Source: a virus. From it: a stretch of DNA of 64,000 bases. The notes below the pieces were generated by a model. That model was not told the origin of the DNA and made no database searches. It was given only the letters and a program-made list of their open reading frames with translations. The position numbers and the translations under genes are program-made. The stretch is taken from positions 1 through 64,000 of the IMG/VR virus record IMGVR_UViG_3300033429_000001; one strand, 5' to 3'. Of the stretch, positions 14,142 to 21,629 are shown piece by piece; within the stretch, counting starts at the first letter, position 1; every line of letters begins with the position of its first letter.

Positions 14142-14483
14142 ATGACCGTCAAATGGGACGCAGAAAACGAAAACGGGACAACTATTTACAGACTGCGACC
14201 TGAATTTTGCCACCAGGAGGTAGAGGTTACGATTCGTCCGGTGTTTACTCACTGGACGTTTGTCCTGAGAAATCGCCGCAACTGTCCAATGAGCAACGAT
14301 GAGATTTCGCGCGAGGCCGGGGAGTATGAGCCGGGCACGTTGTACGGTGGGCGGCCTGACACCTGGAAAAATTTGCAGACGGCCAAGGCCAAAGCGCAGG
14401 GAGCGGCCGGGGATCGGTTGTATCTATCACGCTGTGGGATAACGTTCAAAAATGGGAAGTGTGAAAATGGAAACGGCAGGTAG
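14142..14483 (+). CDS. Hypothetical protein
   Basis: 113 residues; GCGAGGAACA precedes the ATG. The N-terminal half looks like a beta domain (KWDAENENGTTIYRLR..VEVTIRPVFTHWTFV); the C-terminal half is basic and helical. Overlaps the upstream part of the adenine methyltransferase frame. No family recognised. Confidence 0.55.
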   Translation: MTVKWDAENENGTTIYRLRPEFCHQEVEVTIRPVFTHWTFVLRNRRNCPMSNDEISREAGEYEPGTLYGGRPDTWKNLQTAKAKAQGAAGDRLYLSRCGITFKNGKCENGNGR

Positions 14484-14493
14484 GGAGAGCAAA

Positions 14494-15201
14494 ATGAACG
14501 AGTTTCAAATCATCGTCGCCGATCCTCCGTGGCGCTTTAAAAATTGGTCAATGTCTCAATTAACCCAACGCGGGGAGAAATGGGCCAGGCGCAATGGTCG
14601 CAGCCCTTACCCGGTGATGACGACAGAGGATATTTGTAAAATTCCTGTTTGGGAAATTGCCGCAAAGGATTCATTGTTGTATCTGTGGGCTACGTGGCCT
14701 AAAATGATGGATGCTTTACAGGTGATGGACTCTTGGGGATTCGAGTACATCACCCAGGCATTCACCTGGATAAAACAGAATCCTTCCGGTTGCGGTTGGC
14801 ATTTCGGCCTGGGTTATTACACGCACGGGAATAGCGAAGTGGTTTTAATTGGGAAAAGGGGAAAAGGGGTCAAAAGAGTCGACAAAGGGGTTTCAAGCCT
14901 AGTGATCTACCCCAGAGGGCAGCACTCAGCCAAGCCGCCGACAGTCGCCAGTAGAATTGAGCGACTACACGGTGATGGTGTGCCGAGGGTTGAGTTATTC
15001 GCCCGCCGTCCTGTGACGGGGTGGTCAACTTGGGGGAATGAGGTAGAGCTATCCCCAGGAACGGAACCCCTTTGGGATTATGTTGCTCCCCCATACGAGG
15101 CCATTGTAGATGAAGATGAGTATAACGGCCTCCCTCCAGAACAGGAAGCAAATATGCCAAATGGGGCATATGAGCCGGGGGAGCAAATGTTGTTGGTTTG
15201 A
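14494..15201 (+). CDS. MT-A70 family adenine-N6 DNA methyltransferase
   Basis: 235 residues from the ATG at 14494 (GGGAGAGC upstream); a longer frame from 14452 is possible. The catalytic DPPW motif is at residues 10-13, followed by the MT-A70 pattern: EDICKIPVW, LYLWATWPKMMDALQVMDSWGFEY and a terminal HSAKPP motif with RIERLHGD. Phage members methylate adenine in DNA, usually as an anti-restriction or regulatory mark. It is downstream of the replication genes. Confidence 0.9.
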   Translation: MNEFQIIVADPPWRFKNWSMSQLTQRGEKWARRNGRSPYPVMTTEDICKIPVWEIAAKDSLLYLWATWPKMMDALQVMDSWGFEYITQAFTWIKQNPSGCGWHFGLGYYTHGNSEVVLIGKRGKGVKRVDKGVSSLVIYPRGQHSAKPPTVASRIERLHGDGVPRVELFARRPVTGWSTWGNEVELSPGTEPLWDYVAPPYEAIVDEDEYNGLPPEQEANMPNGAYEPGEQMLLV

Positions 15202-15238
15202 GAGATGTGTCACTAATGATAGTCAGAAAGCCTGATTG

Positions 15239-15452
15239 ATGATAACCTTTTATTGCGGTATCAATGAAACAGCTTGGAATCACCACCGGACAGCCCCAGA
15301 GGCAAATTTGCCTGTATAGCCCCCGTATATGGCTCGTCTGAGGTGACGAGGGCCGAGGTAAGGTGCAGATGAGCCGCGAGGTCGCCACCGAGTTTGTTGA
15401 GTTACTAAATTTATCGAGGCCAATGTTCGATCATTGGATTGAGAAAATATAG
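15239..15452 (+). pseudogene. Frame-disrupted gene remains
   Basis: An ATG at 15239 opens MITFYCGINETAWNHHRTAPEA and stops at 15317-15319. A one-base shift continues protein-like as CIAPVYGSSEVTRAEVRC, and a further shift gives MSREVATEFVELLNLSRPMFDHWIEKI (15369-15452). Three short consecutive frames that read well together suggest a decayed gene; the 27-residue piece from 15369 could instead be an independent small gene. Family unknown. Confidence 0.35.
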
Positions 15453-15466
15453 GAGGATTAAATGAG

Positions 15467-15613
15467 ATGGCGAAGCAAGACGAAGGGCTGCCGAGACAGA
15501 AAGGTAAAATGGTGGCGTTTATGGCTGGAATTGTGGGTGAAATAATTTCATATACCACCTATTCAATATCTGCACCTTCTCGCTCATCCCAAAACGATAT
15601 TAATATTTATTGA
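15467..15613 (+). CDS. Possible small membrane peptide
   Basis: 48 residues with a strong AGGAGG site upstream; a second frame from the ATG at 15462 gives a 27-residue basic peptide. The chosen frame contains a hydrophobic segment (MVAFMAGIVGEII). Its end overlaps the convergent gene at 15584. Translation is likely from the ribosome site, but which ATG is used is unclear. Confidence 0.35.
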   Translation: MAKQDEGLPRQKGKMVAFMAGIVGEIISYTTYSISAPSRSSQNDINIY

Positions 15614-15775
15614 CAAAAACACCATCTGCAACAGTAACAAGCTCCACGTCTTGCGCTTACTGAAATAGACTATCAGCAATAGATTTGAGATTATGTAACA
15701 CCCCGCACCTACTTGGGGGTTGTTAACTATTGTCGCGTTACCTACTACGGCCAAGATTGCTGCTATCCAGTCCAT
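15584..15775 (-). CDS. Small two-span membrane protein
   Basis: 63 residues; AGGAG precedes the ATG. Two or three hydrophobic segments (residues 2-14, 26-37, 43-60) with KRK between the last two. It looks like a small phage inner-membrane protein; a PnuC-like resemblance is too weak to claim. Confidence 0.6.
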   Translation of the reverse strand: MDWIAAILAVVGNATIVNNPQVGAGCYIISNLLLIVYFSKRKTWSLLLLQMVFLSININIVLG

Positions 15776-15817
15776 TGCACACTCCTATTTTGAATTTAGG
15801 AGTGATTTAGTTGTGTC

Positions 15818-16021
15818 TTATTTGGTTCTTGGCCCCGGCTTGGGCCTGCCTGGTAAAGTCTTCAACTGGCCCACCTCAATGTGATGCGTGCCACCAAAAT
15901 AGGTTGACTTTAGCCACCCCTTGTCAATCCATTGCTGGACGGTACGTCGCGTGACGATGAATTTTTTGGCCACCTCTGCTACAGTCATGTAATGGCCTTC
16001 TGTAAAAAATGTAGGCATCAT
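15818..16021 (-). CDS. Excisionase-like MerR-type HTH protein
   Basis: 67 residues. MTVAEVAKKFIVTRRTVQQWIDKGWLK (residues 12-38) is the winged HTH pattern of excisionases and of the HTH_17 family, followed by a strand and a Pro/Lys-rich tail. It could act in excision or as a small transcription factor. No integrase is present in the window. Confidence 0.75.
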   Translation of the reverse strand: MMPTFFTEGHYMTVAEVAKKFIVTRRTVQQWIDKGWLKSTYFGGTHHIEVGQLKTLPGRPKPGPRTK

Positions 16022-16045
16022 AGCACCTCAATCAATGTCATAATT

Positions 16046-16279
16046 TCAGTGAGTGCGGAGAAACTTGCAGCCATCTTTGACCAGGCCGTAAGCGATTCCG
16101 GTAAAAAACCGGTCTCCCTTAAAGGCCGGGTAAGCCTGGCCCCCGGTCAGGGTAATGCCCTTTTGGGCTAGTTGTCGGACGATTCGGCCTTCCCGGTTTG
16201 CCGGGTGACAAGTTAGGCTGAATGCCTGATCATTGCTTGTTATTAAGGCGTGGTTGAAATAAAGACACTCTTTTGGCAT
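16046..16279 (-). CDS. Hypothetical small protein
   Basis: 77 residues from ATG 16279 (CAGGG just upstream; an in-frame ATG at 16309 lies deeper in the neighbour). CHPANREGRIVRQLAQKGITLTG and the following GDRFFTGIAYGLVKDG read like a folded domain. It overlaps the 3' end of the gene at 16230-16430 by 50 bases. Function unknown. Confidence 0.45.
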   Translation of the reverse strand: MPKECLYFNHALITSNDQAFSLTCHPANREGRIVRQLAQKGITLTGGQAYPAFKGDRFFTGIAYGLVKDGCKFLRTH

Positions 16280-16430
16280 CCCTGTAATCAATCCAGCCAC
16301 GTTGACCATTTTCCCAATCTACAAAGAAACCGTTTGATCCGATTTCTAAAACCATACCAAGGTCGTCGGGATTATTATCCCACATCACCGCTGTCATCTT
16401 CAGTAATCGCTTCGCTTCGTTTGTTGACAT
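16230..16430 (-). CDS. Small SH3-like hypothetical protein
   Basis: 66 residues with AGGAGAATAAA before the ATG. The pattern DDLGMVLEIGSNGFFVDWENGQRGWIDYRDAKRV suggests a small beta-barrel. The start codon overlaps the rightward promoter of RNA candidate B (16424-16451), so the two transcripts would interfere. Confidence 0.6.
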   Translation of the reverse strand: MSTNEAKRLLKMTAVMWDNNPDDLGMVLEIGSNGFFVDWENGQRGWIDYRDAKRVSLFQPRLNNKQ

Positions 16431-16451
16431 TTTATTCTCCTTACTTAAAAT
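16424..16451 (+). promoter_or_regulatory. Rightward promoter of RNA candidate B
   Basis: TTGACA (16424-16429), 16-bp spacer, TAAAAT (16446-16451). Predicted initiation near 16458 coincides with the first base of stem P1 of the RNA candidate (16459). Confidence 0.7.
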
Positions 16452-16457
16452 TTACGC

Positions 16458-16550
16458 CCTTCTCCTCGCCTGCAAGTTTCCGCCGACTTGCTTTGATTGT
16501 CGCGTGACTGGCCGAAAGTAACCAATCGAGGCGAGGAGGAGAGCGGGAAG
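16458..16550 (+). ncRNA. Structured RNA candidate B (three-way junction)
   Basis: P1 pairs 16459-16471 with 16529-16541 (13 bp, same G-U position as copy A). P2 pairs 16472-16477 with 16486-16491. P3 pairs 16506-16511 with 16522-16527 (one mismatch). J2/3 (16492-16505) and the 3' tail GGAGAGCGGGAA match copy A at 198-296. Three P1 pairs and two P2 pairs differ from copy A with both sides changed. A hairpin CCCCAC/GTGGGG at 16561-16575 follows. It lies antisense between two leftward genes. Function unknown. Confidence 0.65.
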
Positions 16551-16584
16551 CTCTCGTTACCCCCACAATGTGGGGAATTGATTG

Positions 16585-16758
16585 TTAGTTGACTTCATCA
16601 TAGATGTTTTTGGCCAGATCATCGTTGTTGTCGCTGGTGAACATTAAGTTGAGCGCATCTTTGACTTGCTGTAATGTTTTTCCGGCAAATTCACTAACTA
16701 CCTGTTGCCAATTCTCGGCTCCTACGCTGTCAATAATATAATCTTGCTTATCTAACAT
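16585..16758 (-). CDS. Small acidic hypothetical protein
   Basis: 57 residues (MLDKQDYIIDSVGAENWQQV...), helical and acidic, with AAGGAGAATA upstream. A second copy begins at the left edge (1-35). No family recognised. Transcribed from 16810-16838. Confidence 0.6.
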   Translation of the reverse strand: MLDKQDYIIDSVGAENWQQVVSEFAGKTLQQVKDALNLMFTSDNNDDLAKNIYDEVN

Positions 16759-16822
16759 TTTATTCTCCTTTTTGCTATTTCAGTGAGTTTATCTCTCTGA
16801 ACTGTCTATATAATACCACATT
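16724..16822. repeat. 99-bp exact direct repeat, copy 2
   Basis: Identical to 1-99; sequence diverges immediately on the right side (16823 against 100). Confidence 0.95.
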
Positions 16823-16838
16823 TGGTACTAATTGTCCA
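16810..16838 (-). promoter_or_regulatory. Leftward promoter
   Basis: Read leftward: TGGACA (16838-16833), 17-bp spacer, TATTAT (16815-16810). A conserved regulatory element lies directly upstream (16845-16894). Confidence 0.8.
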
Positions 16839-16844
16839 CCCAAA

Positions 16845-16894
16845 GTTTCGCTGAGTGAAACAAAAACAGACGAATTTCGATAACTTTAAGGTTA
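16845..16894 (-). promoter_or_regulatory. Conserved upstream element E1
   Basis: GTTTC-N7-GAAAC inverted repeat (16845-16861), an A-rich linker, and the box TAACTTTAAGGTTA (16881-16894). The box starts 43 bases beyond the -35 of the leftward promoter, the same distance as in E2 and E3. Confidence 0.75.
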
Positions 16895-16923
16895 GCCCCT
16901 AAACGCGCCTTAATGAAATAATT

Positions 16924-16952
16924 TTGACTTGCATAGTCGTTTGTGATAATAT
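16924..16952 (+). promoter_or_regulatory. Rightward promoter of the lysis/late block
   Basis: TTGACT (16924-16929), 17-bp spacer, TAATAT (16947-16952), 40 bases before the AGGAGG and ATG of the gene at 16992. Confidence 0.85.
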
Positions 16953-16991
16953 TATTATAACATCATAATTCCACAAATTTAGGAGGTAAAA

Positions 16992-17498
16992 ATGAAGTTA
17001 AGTTTGATTTTGGTGAGTATCTTTGTTCTCATGTTTATGGTCAACCCATTCTTTATGCCGGTGATGGCTCAGGAGCAACCGGTGAGCCAATTCGAGTCAC
17101 CGGTTCCGCCCGTTGAAGAGCCAGAACCAGTTGCTCCTGGGATTGACTGGAAACAAATTCTCGATGACCTATTTGCTGGTGAGTCTATGGTTGAAGCGGT
17201 AGAACTGGCAATTGCGGCCTTACTGGGGCTGTTCGGCCTGGGTAATCTAACTCAGGTTATTGTCAATGCCCTCAAAAAGATAAACTGGGGCCTTTTGACG
17301 CTTGGGCAAAAGGAGAAGCTGGGTGGCGAGGTGGCCGAAGTTGTCGCTTATTTGGTGGCCGTCCTGCTGACATATGTCTCTACCAATTTTTTGCTGCCAT
17401 TGGCGGACAAGATAGACACGCTCGGCATCTTCGCAATTGGGGTGACAGTGTGGGCCTTTGCAAGGCAGATATACTTTAACAGAAAACGAAACGCCTAG
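16992..17498 (+). CDS. Exported multi-span membrane protein, holin candidate
   Basis: 168 residues; AGGAGG precedes the ATG. A signal peptide or first membrane segment (residues 3-26, ending VMAQEQP) is followed by a Pro/Glu-rich linker, an amphipathic helix, a hydrophobic helix (LAIAALLGLFGLGNLTQVIV) and two more spans (VVAYLVAVLLTYVSTNFLL; LGIFAIGVTVWAF), then a basic tail. The topology and the position before LysM and coiled-coil membrane genes fit a holin or lysis regulator. Confidence 0.6.
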   Translation: MKLSLILVSIFVLMFMVNPFFMPVMAQEQPVSQFESPVPPVEEPEPVAPGIDWKQILDDLFAGESMVEAVELAIAALLGLFGLGNLTQVIVNALKKINWGLLTLGQKEKLGGEVAEVVAYLVAVLLTYVSTNFLLPLADKIDTLGIFAIGVTVWAFARQIYFNRKRNA

Positions 17499-17530
17499 CC
17501 TCATATCCAGGAGGCGCAATAAACAATATT

Positions 17531-17570
17531 CTGCCTCTCTGTTAAATTCAGGGAGGCAGTTTGTTTTTTA
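17531..17570 (+). terminator. Rho-independent terminator
   Basis: A 10-bp stem, CTGCCTCTCT (17531-17540) with AGGGAGGCAG (17550-17559, one G-U), is followed by TTTGTTTTTT. It separates the gene at 16992 from 17583. Confidence 0.85.
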
Positions 17571-17582
17571 GGCCGAGAAATT

Positions 17583-17900
17583 ATGAACAGGTGGAAACGC
17601 AGAGCCAGGGCGCTGGCCCGACTTGCCGAAGATCAATGCGGCAAACCAGAGGGTGACGCTGCCAGAGCAAAACTGCTTGAGATGGTTAATAAATATCCTC
17701 AAGCCAGAGATTATGAGGCTGTTCAAGAATTGGCTCAACGTGACTTTTCAATGGCAGATTTTGGCAATATGAAACGACAGGGTATCTCAACAAGCGGCAG
17801 TTGGACGGGAACAAATTTGGCAAATGCACTCAAGATAATGGTAGAGGATTACCGGCAAAGGCGGGCAAACCACAAGCCACGACTACCGGAGGGCCGATGA
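17583..17900 (+). CDS. Hypothetical basic helical protein
   Basis: 105 residues with an Arg-rich N-terminus (NRWKRRARALARLAEDQ). Stop and next start overlap (ATGA). No family recognised. Confidence 0.55.
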   Translation: MNRWKRRARALARLAEDQCGKPEGDAARAKLLEMVNKYPQARDYEAVQELAQRDFSMADFGNMKRQGISTSGSWTGTNLANALKIMVEDYRQRRANHKPRLPEGR

Positions 17901-18121
17901 AAGCTCTTTTCGCTTTAGCCATAACCGCATCACTAATCGTACCATTCCCCCCGCGTTTCTTCTATTATGTCGTTGAGCCGGGCGATACCCTTTGGGACAT
18001 CTCCTCCCGTTACCTTGGGGCCGGCTGGCGTTACCCAGAGATAGTAAAACTCAATAGTCGTCAGATTTTGGATCCAGATTTGATATATCCAGACCAGGTG
18101 TTTATCATACCAGACGAGTGA
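17897..18121 (+). CDS. Exported LysM-domain protein
   Basis: 74 residues from ATG 17897 (GAGGG upstream). A short hydrophobic signal (LFALAITASLIVPFP) precedes one LysM domain: YYVVEPGDTLWDISSRYLGAGWRYPEIVKLN, ending with IYPDQVFIIP. LysM binds N-acetylglucosamine in peptidoglycan. There is no catalytic domain, so it is probably a cell-wall-binding partner for lysis or an anchor, not an endolysin by itself. Confidence 0.85.
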   Translation: MKALFALAITASLIVPFPPRFFYYVVEPGDTLWDISSRYLGAGWRYPEIVKLNSRQILDPDLIYPDQVFIIPDE

Positions 18122-18126
18122 GGGAA

Positions 18127-18444
18127 ATGAATATTTCAAATCCTGAAATAATTATAGTGGCATTGATAACAGCTACAGCTTCAGCCATAACCGGCGCTTT
18201 GACTTGGCTATTTGGTCGTCGCAAAAGCGACGCAGAGATAGCAGAAATTTCCGCCAGAGTTTACAATACTCTGGTCGAAGACTTGGAAGGTCGAGTCGAG
18301 AAACAAGGCGAGACCATCAAAGACCAGGGCAAGATGTTGGAAAAAATGCGTATTTACGTTGAAAAATTGGAGCAACTGCTTTTGACGAACAACATAATCA
18401 AACGTCACGAACTGGAAGAAATTAAGGGAACCATAGGGTTATGA
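18127..18444 (+). CDS. N-anchored coiled-coil membrane protein
   Basis: 105 residues from ATG 18127 with GAGGGAA upstream. A single membrane helix (IIIVALITATASAITGALTWLFG) is followed by a basic stop (RRK) and a long charged coiled coil of about 70 residues. This architecture occurs in holin- and spanin-like lysis accessories; the role is inferred from position. Confidence 0.6.
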   Translation: MNISNPEIIIVALITATASAITGALTWLFGRRKSDAEIAEISARVYNTLVEDLEGRVEKQGETIKDQGKMLEKMRIYVEKLEQLLLTNNIIKRHELEEIKGTIGL

Positions 18445-18782
18445 AGATAGTTCTTGTATGCCTGATACTCGCGGTCTTATCAGCATTACAGTATCGTGTG
18501 ATTTTGCGCGGTCGATGGTATGTCGAGAAGCCCATAAAAATACCCAACCATTGGGCCGGCCATGCAGTGATTGGGATTGTTGTCGTGGTAAGCCTAAATC
18601 GTATGTTTCTTGATATGCCACTCGAGATCTACCGATCCCTATTTGTTACGTTTTTATCTCCTTTTATGTTTATTTATATGGCAAGCCTTAAATCGTGGCG
18701 AATTTATACAGATATTGCCCCGGCGATTTTGGGAGTGCTGACAAAGCTTAATGAGTTGAAACCTGGCAATCCTGGGGTGTAG
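18441..18782 (+). CDS. Multi-span membrane protein
   Basis: 113 residues with three likely spans (residues 2-17, 42-58, 66-82). The ATG overlaps the preceding stop. Together with the two preceding genes it forms a probable lysis or envelope cluster. No family recognised. Confidence 0.55.
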   Translation: MKIVLVCLILAVLSALQYRVILRGRWYVEKPIKIPNHWAGHAVIGIVVVVSLNRMFLDMPLEIYRSLFVTFLSPFMFIYMASLKSWRIYTDIAPAILGVLTKLNELKPGNPGV

Positions 18783-18790
18783 GTAAAAAA

Positions 18791-19441
18791 ATGACCAAGC
18801 CAAAAATCACAATCATCAAGATGGCGGATTTAAAGCCAGACGGTGCCAATGCGAATGAGGGTACTGAACGCGGTCGGGAAGTGCTTAGAGATAGCGTCAG
18901 GGAATTTGGAGTAGCCGAGGCTGGAACACTGGACAAAAACGATAGAATCGTCGGTGGAAATAAGAGATTTGAAGCCTACGGCGAGGCTGGCATGGATGAT
19001 GAGGTTATTGTCATAGAGGTTGATGGCAAGCAGCCAGTCTACATCAAGCGAAATAACATTGACCTGAAGACCCCGGAGGGCAGACGCCTGGCGCATATGC
19101 TGAACCGGTCACATGAGCTTAGTTATACTCTGGACGTAGATCAATTATTTGTAGACATAGATGGCGTTGAGTTGAAAGATTTATGGGGCGAGGATGAGTT
19201 GGCGGGGCTGTTTGGGGCGATTTTGCAAGATGCTGAACCCTCTAAGGGCGGCAGATCGTTGGGTGATAAAAAAAAACAAATAAAGCCCGTCTTGTACGTG
19301 GACGAGGTAAAGATATTCGAGTTGGCAATCAGGGCTACCGGTGAAAAGAACCGGGGGCAGGCACTAATCAAAATATGCGAGGCATATCTTGGGACAGAGG
19401 GACAATTCGACATTGGCCTTGAAAATATCCTTGAGACGTAA
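18791..19441 (+). CDS. ParB/Srx-fold protein
   Basis: 216 residues. The N-terminal 90 residues follow the ParB/sulfiredoxin domain: IKMADLKPDGANAN, VLRDSVREFG, IVGGNKRFEAYGEAG. Phage members of this type are often paired with DNA-modifying enzymes or act as nucleases or CTPases; there is no HTH like that of the second ParB-like protein at 21712. It overlaps the downstream methyltransferase by about 50 bases, so the two probably work together. Confidence 0.75.
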   Translation: MTKPKITIIKMADLKPDGANANEGTERGREVLRDSVREFGVAEAGTLDKNDRIVGGNKRFEAYGEAGMDDEVIVIEVDGKQPVYIKRNNIDLKTPEGRRLAHMLNRSHELSYTLDVDQLFVDIDGVELKDLWGEDELAGLFGAILQDAEPSKGGRSLGDKKKQIKPVLYVDEVKIFELAIRATGEKNRGQALIKICEAYLGTEGQFDIGLENILET

Positions 19442-19985
19442 TTTACTCAAGGAAATAGAATCCCCTGTGGTCATGGAGACGCACGGCGGTAACGGTGTTT
19501 TGTGGCGTCGCTGTTATGATAGCGTACCCGATGGTGTTGTTTTTGAGAAGGACGCCAAAAAAGCGGATATACTAGGTAAGCAGCGTCCGTGCTGGGCAGT
19601 GTATGAGGCTGACTGTATAAGTGCAATTTCCGATGGAGTAGGAGGGCACCTGGACATCAACTTTGTGGATTTTGATCCATACGGCGAACCCTGGCCAGCG
19701 ATTGACGCATTTTTTGAGAGTGAACGCCCACGGCCTGATAGGTTGGCGGTGGTGGTGAATGACGGGTTAAGAGGAACATTAAAAATCGGGGCATGGAGTG
19801 TAAAATCTATGACCGAAGCCGTTGAAAGATACGGCAATAGCATCTACCATGACTATCTCAAAATCTGCCAAGAATTACTACAACAAAAAGCGGCCCAACG
19901 AGGCTACAAGTTAACTCGTTGGGCCGGGTACTATTGCGGCCACGCCAAAGAAATAACTCATTATGGCGCGGTGTTTGTTCTTTAG
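19389..19985 (+). CDS. Class I SAM methyltransferase (Trm1-like core)
   Basis: 198 residues from a TTG start at 19389 with GAGG upstream; TTG 19431 is the alternative. Motif I-like METHGGNG is near residue 29, and DFDPYGEPWPAIDAF resembles the DxDPxGxP motif IV of N2-methylating enzymes such as Trm1. The substrate is unknown. Convergent with, and overlapping by four bases, the radical SAM gene. Confidence 0.65.
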   Translation: MGQRDNSTLALKISLRRNLLKEIESPVVMETHGGNGVLWRRCYDSVPDGVVFEKDAKKADILGKQRPCWAVYEADCISAISDGVGGHLDINFVDFDPYGEPWPAIDAFFESERPRPDRLAVVVNDGLRGTLKIGAWSVKSMTEAVERYGNSIYHDYLKICQELLQQKAAQRGYKLTRWAGYYCGHAKEITHYGAVFVL

Positions 19986-20833
19986 TTGTGTTGAGGGACG
20001 CGCCTGGGGTTGTGATAGCCTTCGGGCAAGTACTTCTGCAAGTCTCTTTTAACATAGTGTGTTGCATTGAGACTATTTAACAATTCAATAACCTCACCCG
20101 TGAAACGCTTCCAGTCTGTGGTTTTGGTTAACTTATGATAGTTGACCCGTCCGACTTTATAGAGACTTACAAAACCGTGAGTTTGCCTGATTATTTCCAG
20201 GGTGGTTTCGGTGTCGATGACCGGTTCAAGGGAGACCCAGGTAAAGATACCGGCGTCGTGAAATTCCTTTAGGGTATCGATTCTGTCTTGAGGTAGGGCA
20301 GCGGCTGGCTCCCACTCTTTGGATACATCTGGGTCAAGACTGGTCAGGGTGCTGGCGAAGGCATCGCGGTTTGGACGGAAAAGGTCAAGATCGCGGAGGG
20401 CACGAGAGCCACCTTTTGTCAATGTGCATACTGCAAGCCCGAAGGCTTGTAGGTTTATGATTGTGGTGCGGGTCAGGCTGTTTGTGATGGGGTTGTAGGG
20501 GTCTGTGGTAAAGCTGAGTAAGACCTGCTCAGTGATCCCGGCGGCCTCGTACTTGGCAGCATCCTTTTGAAGCTTTTGGATGAAGCCTGACCTGGGGGCG
20601 GCCGTGGAGTCGAATTCCTGGCGAGACATTCGGAGGACGGCGGGAACGTAGCAATACACGCACTTGTGACCGCATCCCCGGTAAGGGTTGCAGGCCAGCT
20701 TGGCATACTCGCCGGCCTGCCCTGCCGGGGCGTAGATGTGTGAGCAGCCCTTAATAGAGTGACCGTCGGGGTTGAGTGTAAATTTTGGTTTGATTACCTG
20801 GGTTGGTTCAGATAGTAAAGATAGCTGAGTCAT
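19982..20833 (-). CDS. Radical SAM protein, SPL-like
   Basis: 283 residues. CGHKCVYC (CxxxCxxC) at about residues 54-61 binds the 4Fe-4S cluster; NPYRGCGHKCVYCY and FTTDPYNP match the spore photoproduct lyase-like / SplB family. Family members use a deoxyadenosyl radical, some to repair thymine photoproducts. In phages the substrate is generally unknown. Cotranscribed with the RHH protein at 20833. Confidence 0.85.
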   Translation of the reverse strand: MTQLSLLSEPTQVIKPKFTLNPDGHSIKGCSHIYAPAGQAGEYAKLACNPYRGCGHKCVYCYVPAVLRMSRQEFDSTAAPRSGFIQKLQKDAAKYEAAGITEQVLLSFTTDPYNPITNSLTRTTIINLQAFGLAVCTLTKGGSRALRDLDLFRPNRDAFASTLTSLDPDVSKEWEPAAALPQDRIDTLKEFHDAGIFTWVSLEPVIDTETTLEIIRQTHGFVSLYKVGRVNYHKLTKTTDWKRFTGEVIELLNSLNATHYVKRDLQKYLPEGYHNPRRVPQHN

Positions 20834-21018
20834 TATGATTTCTCCTTGTTTGGTTCGGTAAGTTTGATTTTTCCGTCTGCAATGGCTCGAACAAGTTGAC
20901 TAATTGAGCCAACCTTACCAGCACCGGTACCGCGAGTTTGCAAAAATCCAAGCTCGCGGGCCTTTGCCTCAAGGCTATTGGATTGCTCGTCTGAAAAATA
21001 TACTGACGATCTTTTCAT
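20833..21018 (-). CDS. Small ribbon-helix-helix-like regulator
   Basis: 61 residues from ATG 21018 with AAGGAG upstream. MKRSSVYFSDEQSNSLEAKARELGF... begins with a beta strand followed by two helices (ISQLVRAIADGK), as in Arc/CopG repressors. Probably a DNA-binding regulator. 21019-21191 holds a hairpin (GCCGGGT/ACCCGGC, 21157-21180) and no gene. Confidence 0.6.
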   Translation of the reverse strand: MKRSSVYFSDEQSNSLEAKARELGFLQTRGTGAGKVGSISQLVRAIADGKIKLTEPNKEKS

Positions 21019-21191
21019 TTTCTGATACTCCTTTCGGCCTCTTCTTTTGTAGAGTGGGGGCCTGATATTATTTCGTAAAATTTGGCGATAATGCCAGGGA
21101 TAGGTTGGCGACTTACCCATTCGTAAGTGTACCAGCCTGGGCAGTTTTTACTCTGCCGGGTTTAACCACCCACCCGGCGAAGGATTAAGAA

Positions 21192-21590
21192 TTATGATCT
21201 ACATTGTTTACTGACGATGTGGTCGGCCAGGTAATCTCTGGCGGTGTCAATCAACTTGAAGAGGTCAGAGTTTGGCACATCGCCTTCTGAGCATTGGTAC
21301 ATCCATTCTTTGATCTCTTGGTAAGTTTTGATCTGCACAGGAGGCATAACAAATTGGTAATGAAAGTTCAGCGGACGAAATTCTTCGGCTGCCCCTTTAC
21401 CGTATCGCTCGTTAACTGCCATTACGTTCAGTTGGAACATGTCATTTGCTAATCTGGAACAATCTTCATTACGATTCAGATTATATCCTGCGTCCTCTAT
21501 TTCTCTGACAATGTGGGTCAGGTGTTTGGTAGCCTTGAAAAAACTTACAATTCTGTTAATAGTATCGTCATTTACTACATATGAACTCAT
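21192..21590 (-). CDS. Hypothetical protein
   Basis: 132 residues, alpha-helical with aromatic motifs (EEFRPLNFHYQFV, EIKEWMYQCSEGDVP). From memory, similar small proteins occur in other phages, without known function. Transcribed from 21630-21658. Confidence 0.65.
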   Translation of the reverse strand: MSSYVVNDDTINRIVSFFKATKHLTHIVREIEDAGYNLNRNEDCSRLANDMFQLNVMAVNERYGKGAAEEFRPLNFHYQFVMPPVQIKTYQEIKEWMYQCSEGDVPNSDLFKLIDTARDYLADHIVSKQCRS

Positions 21591-21629
21591 CTTTTGTTTC
21601 TCCTTAAAAAGTAATATCTAACTGTAAAT

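Noticed and set aside
14870-15388. 172-codon leftward frame opposite the adenine methyltransferase
   Set aside because: Shadow of a gene with recognised catalytic motifs; no promoter or ribosome site.
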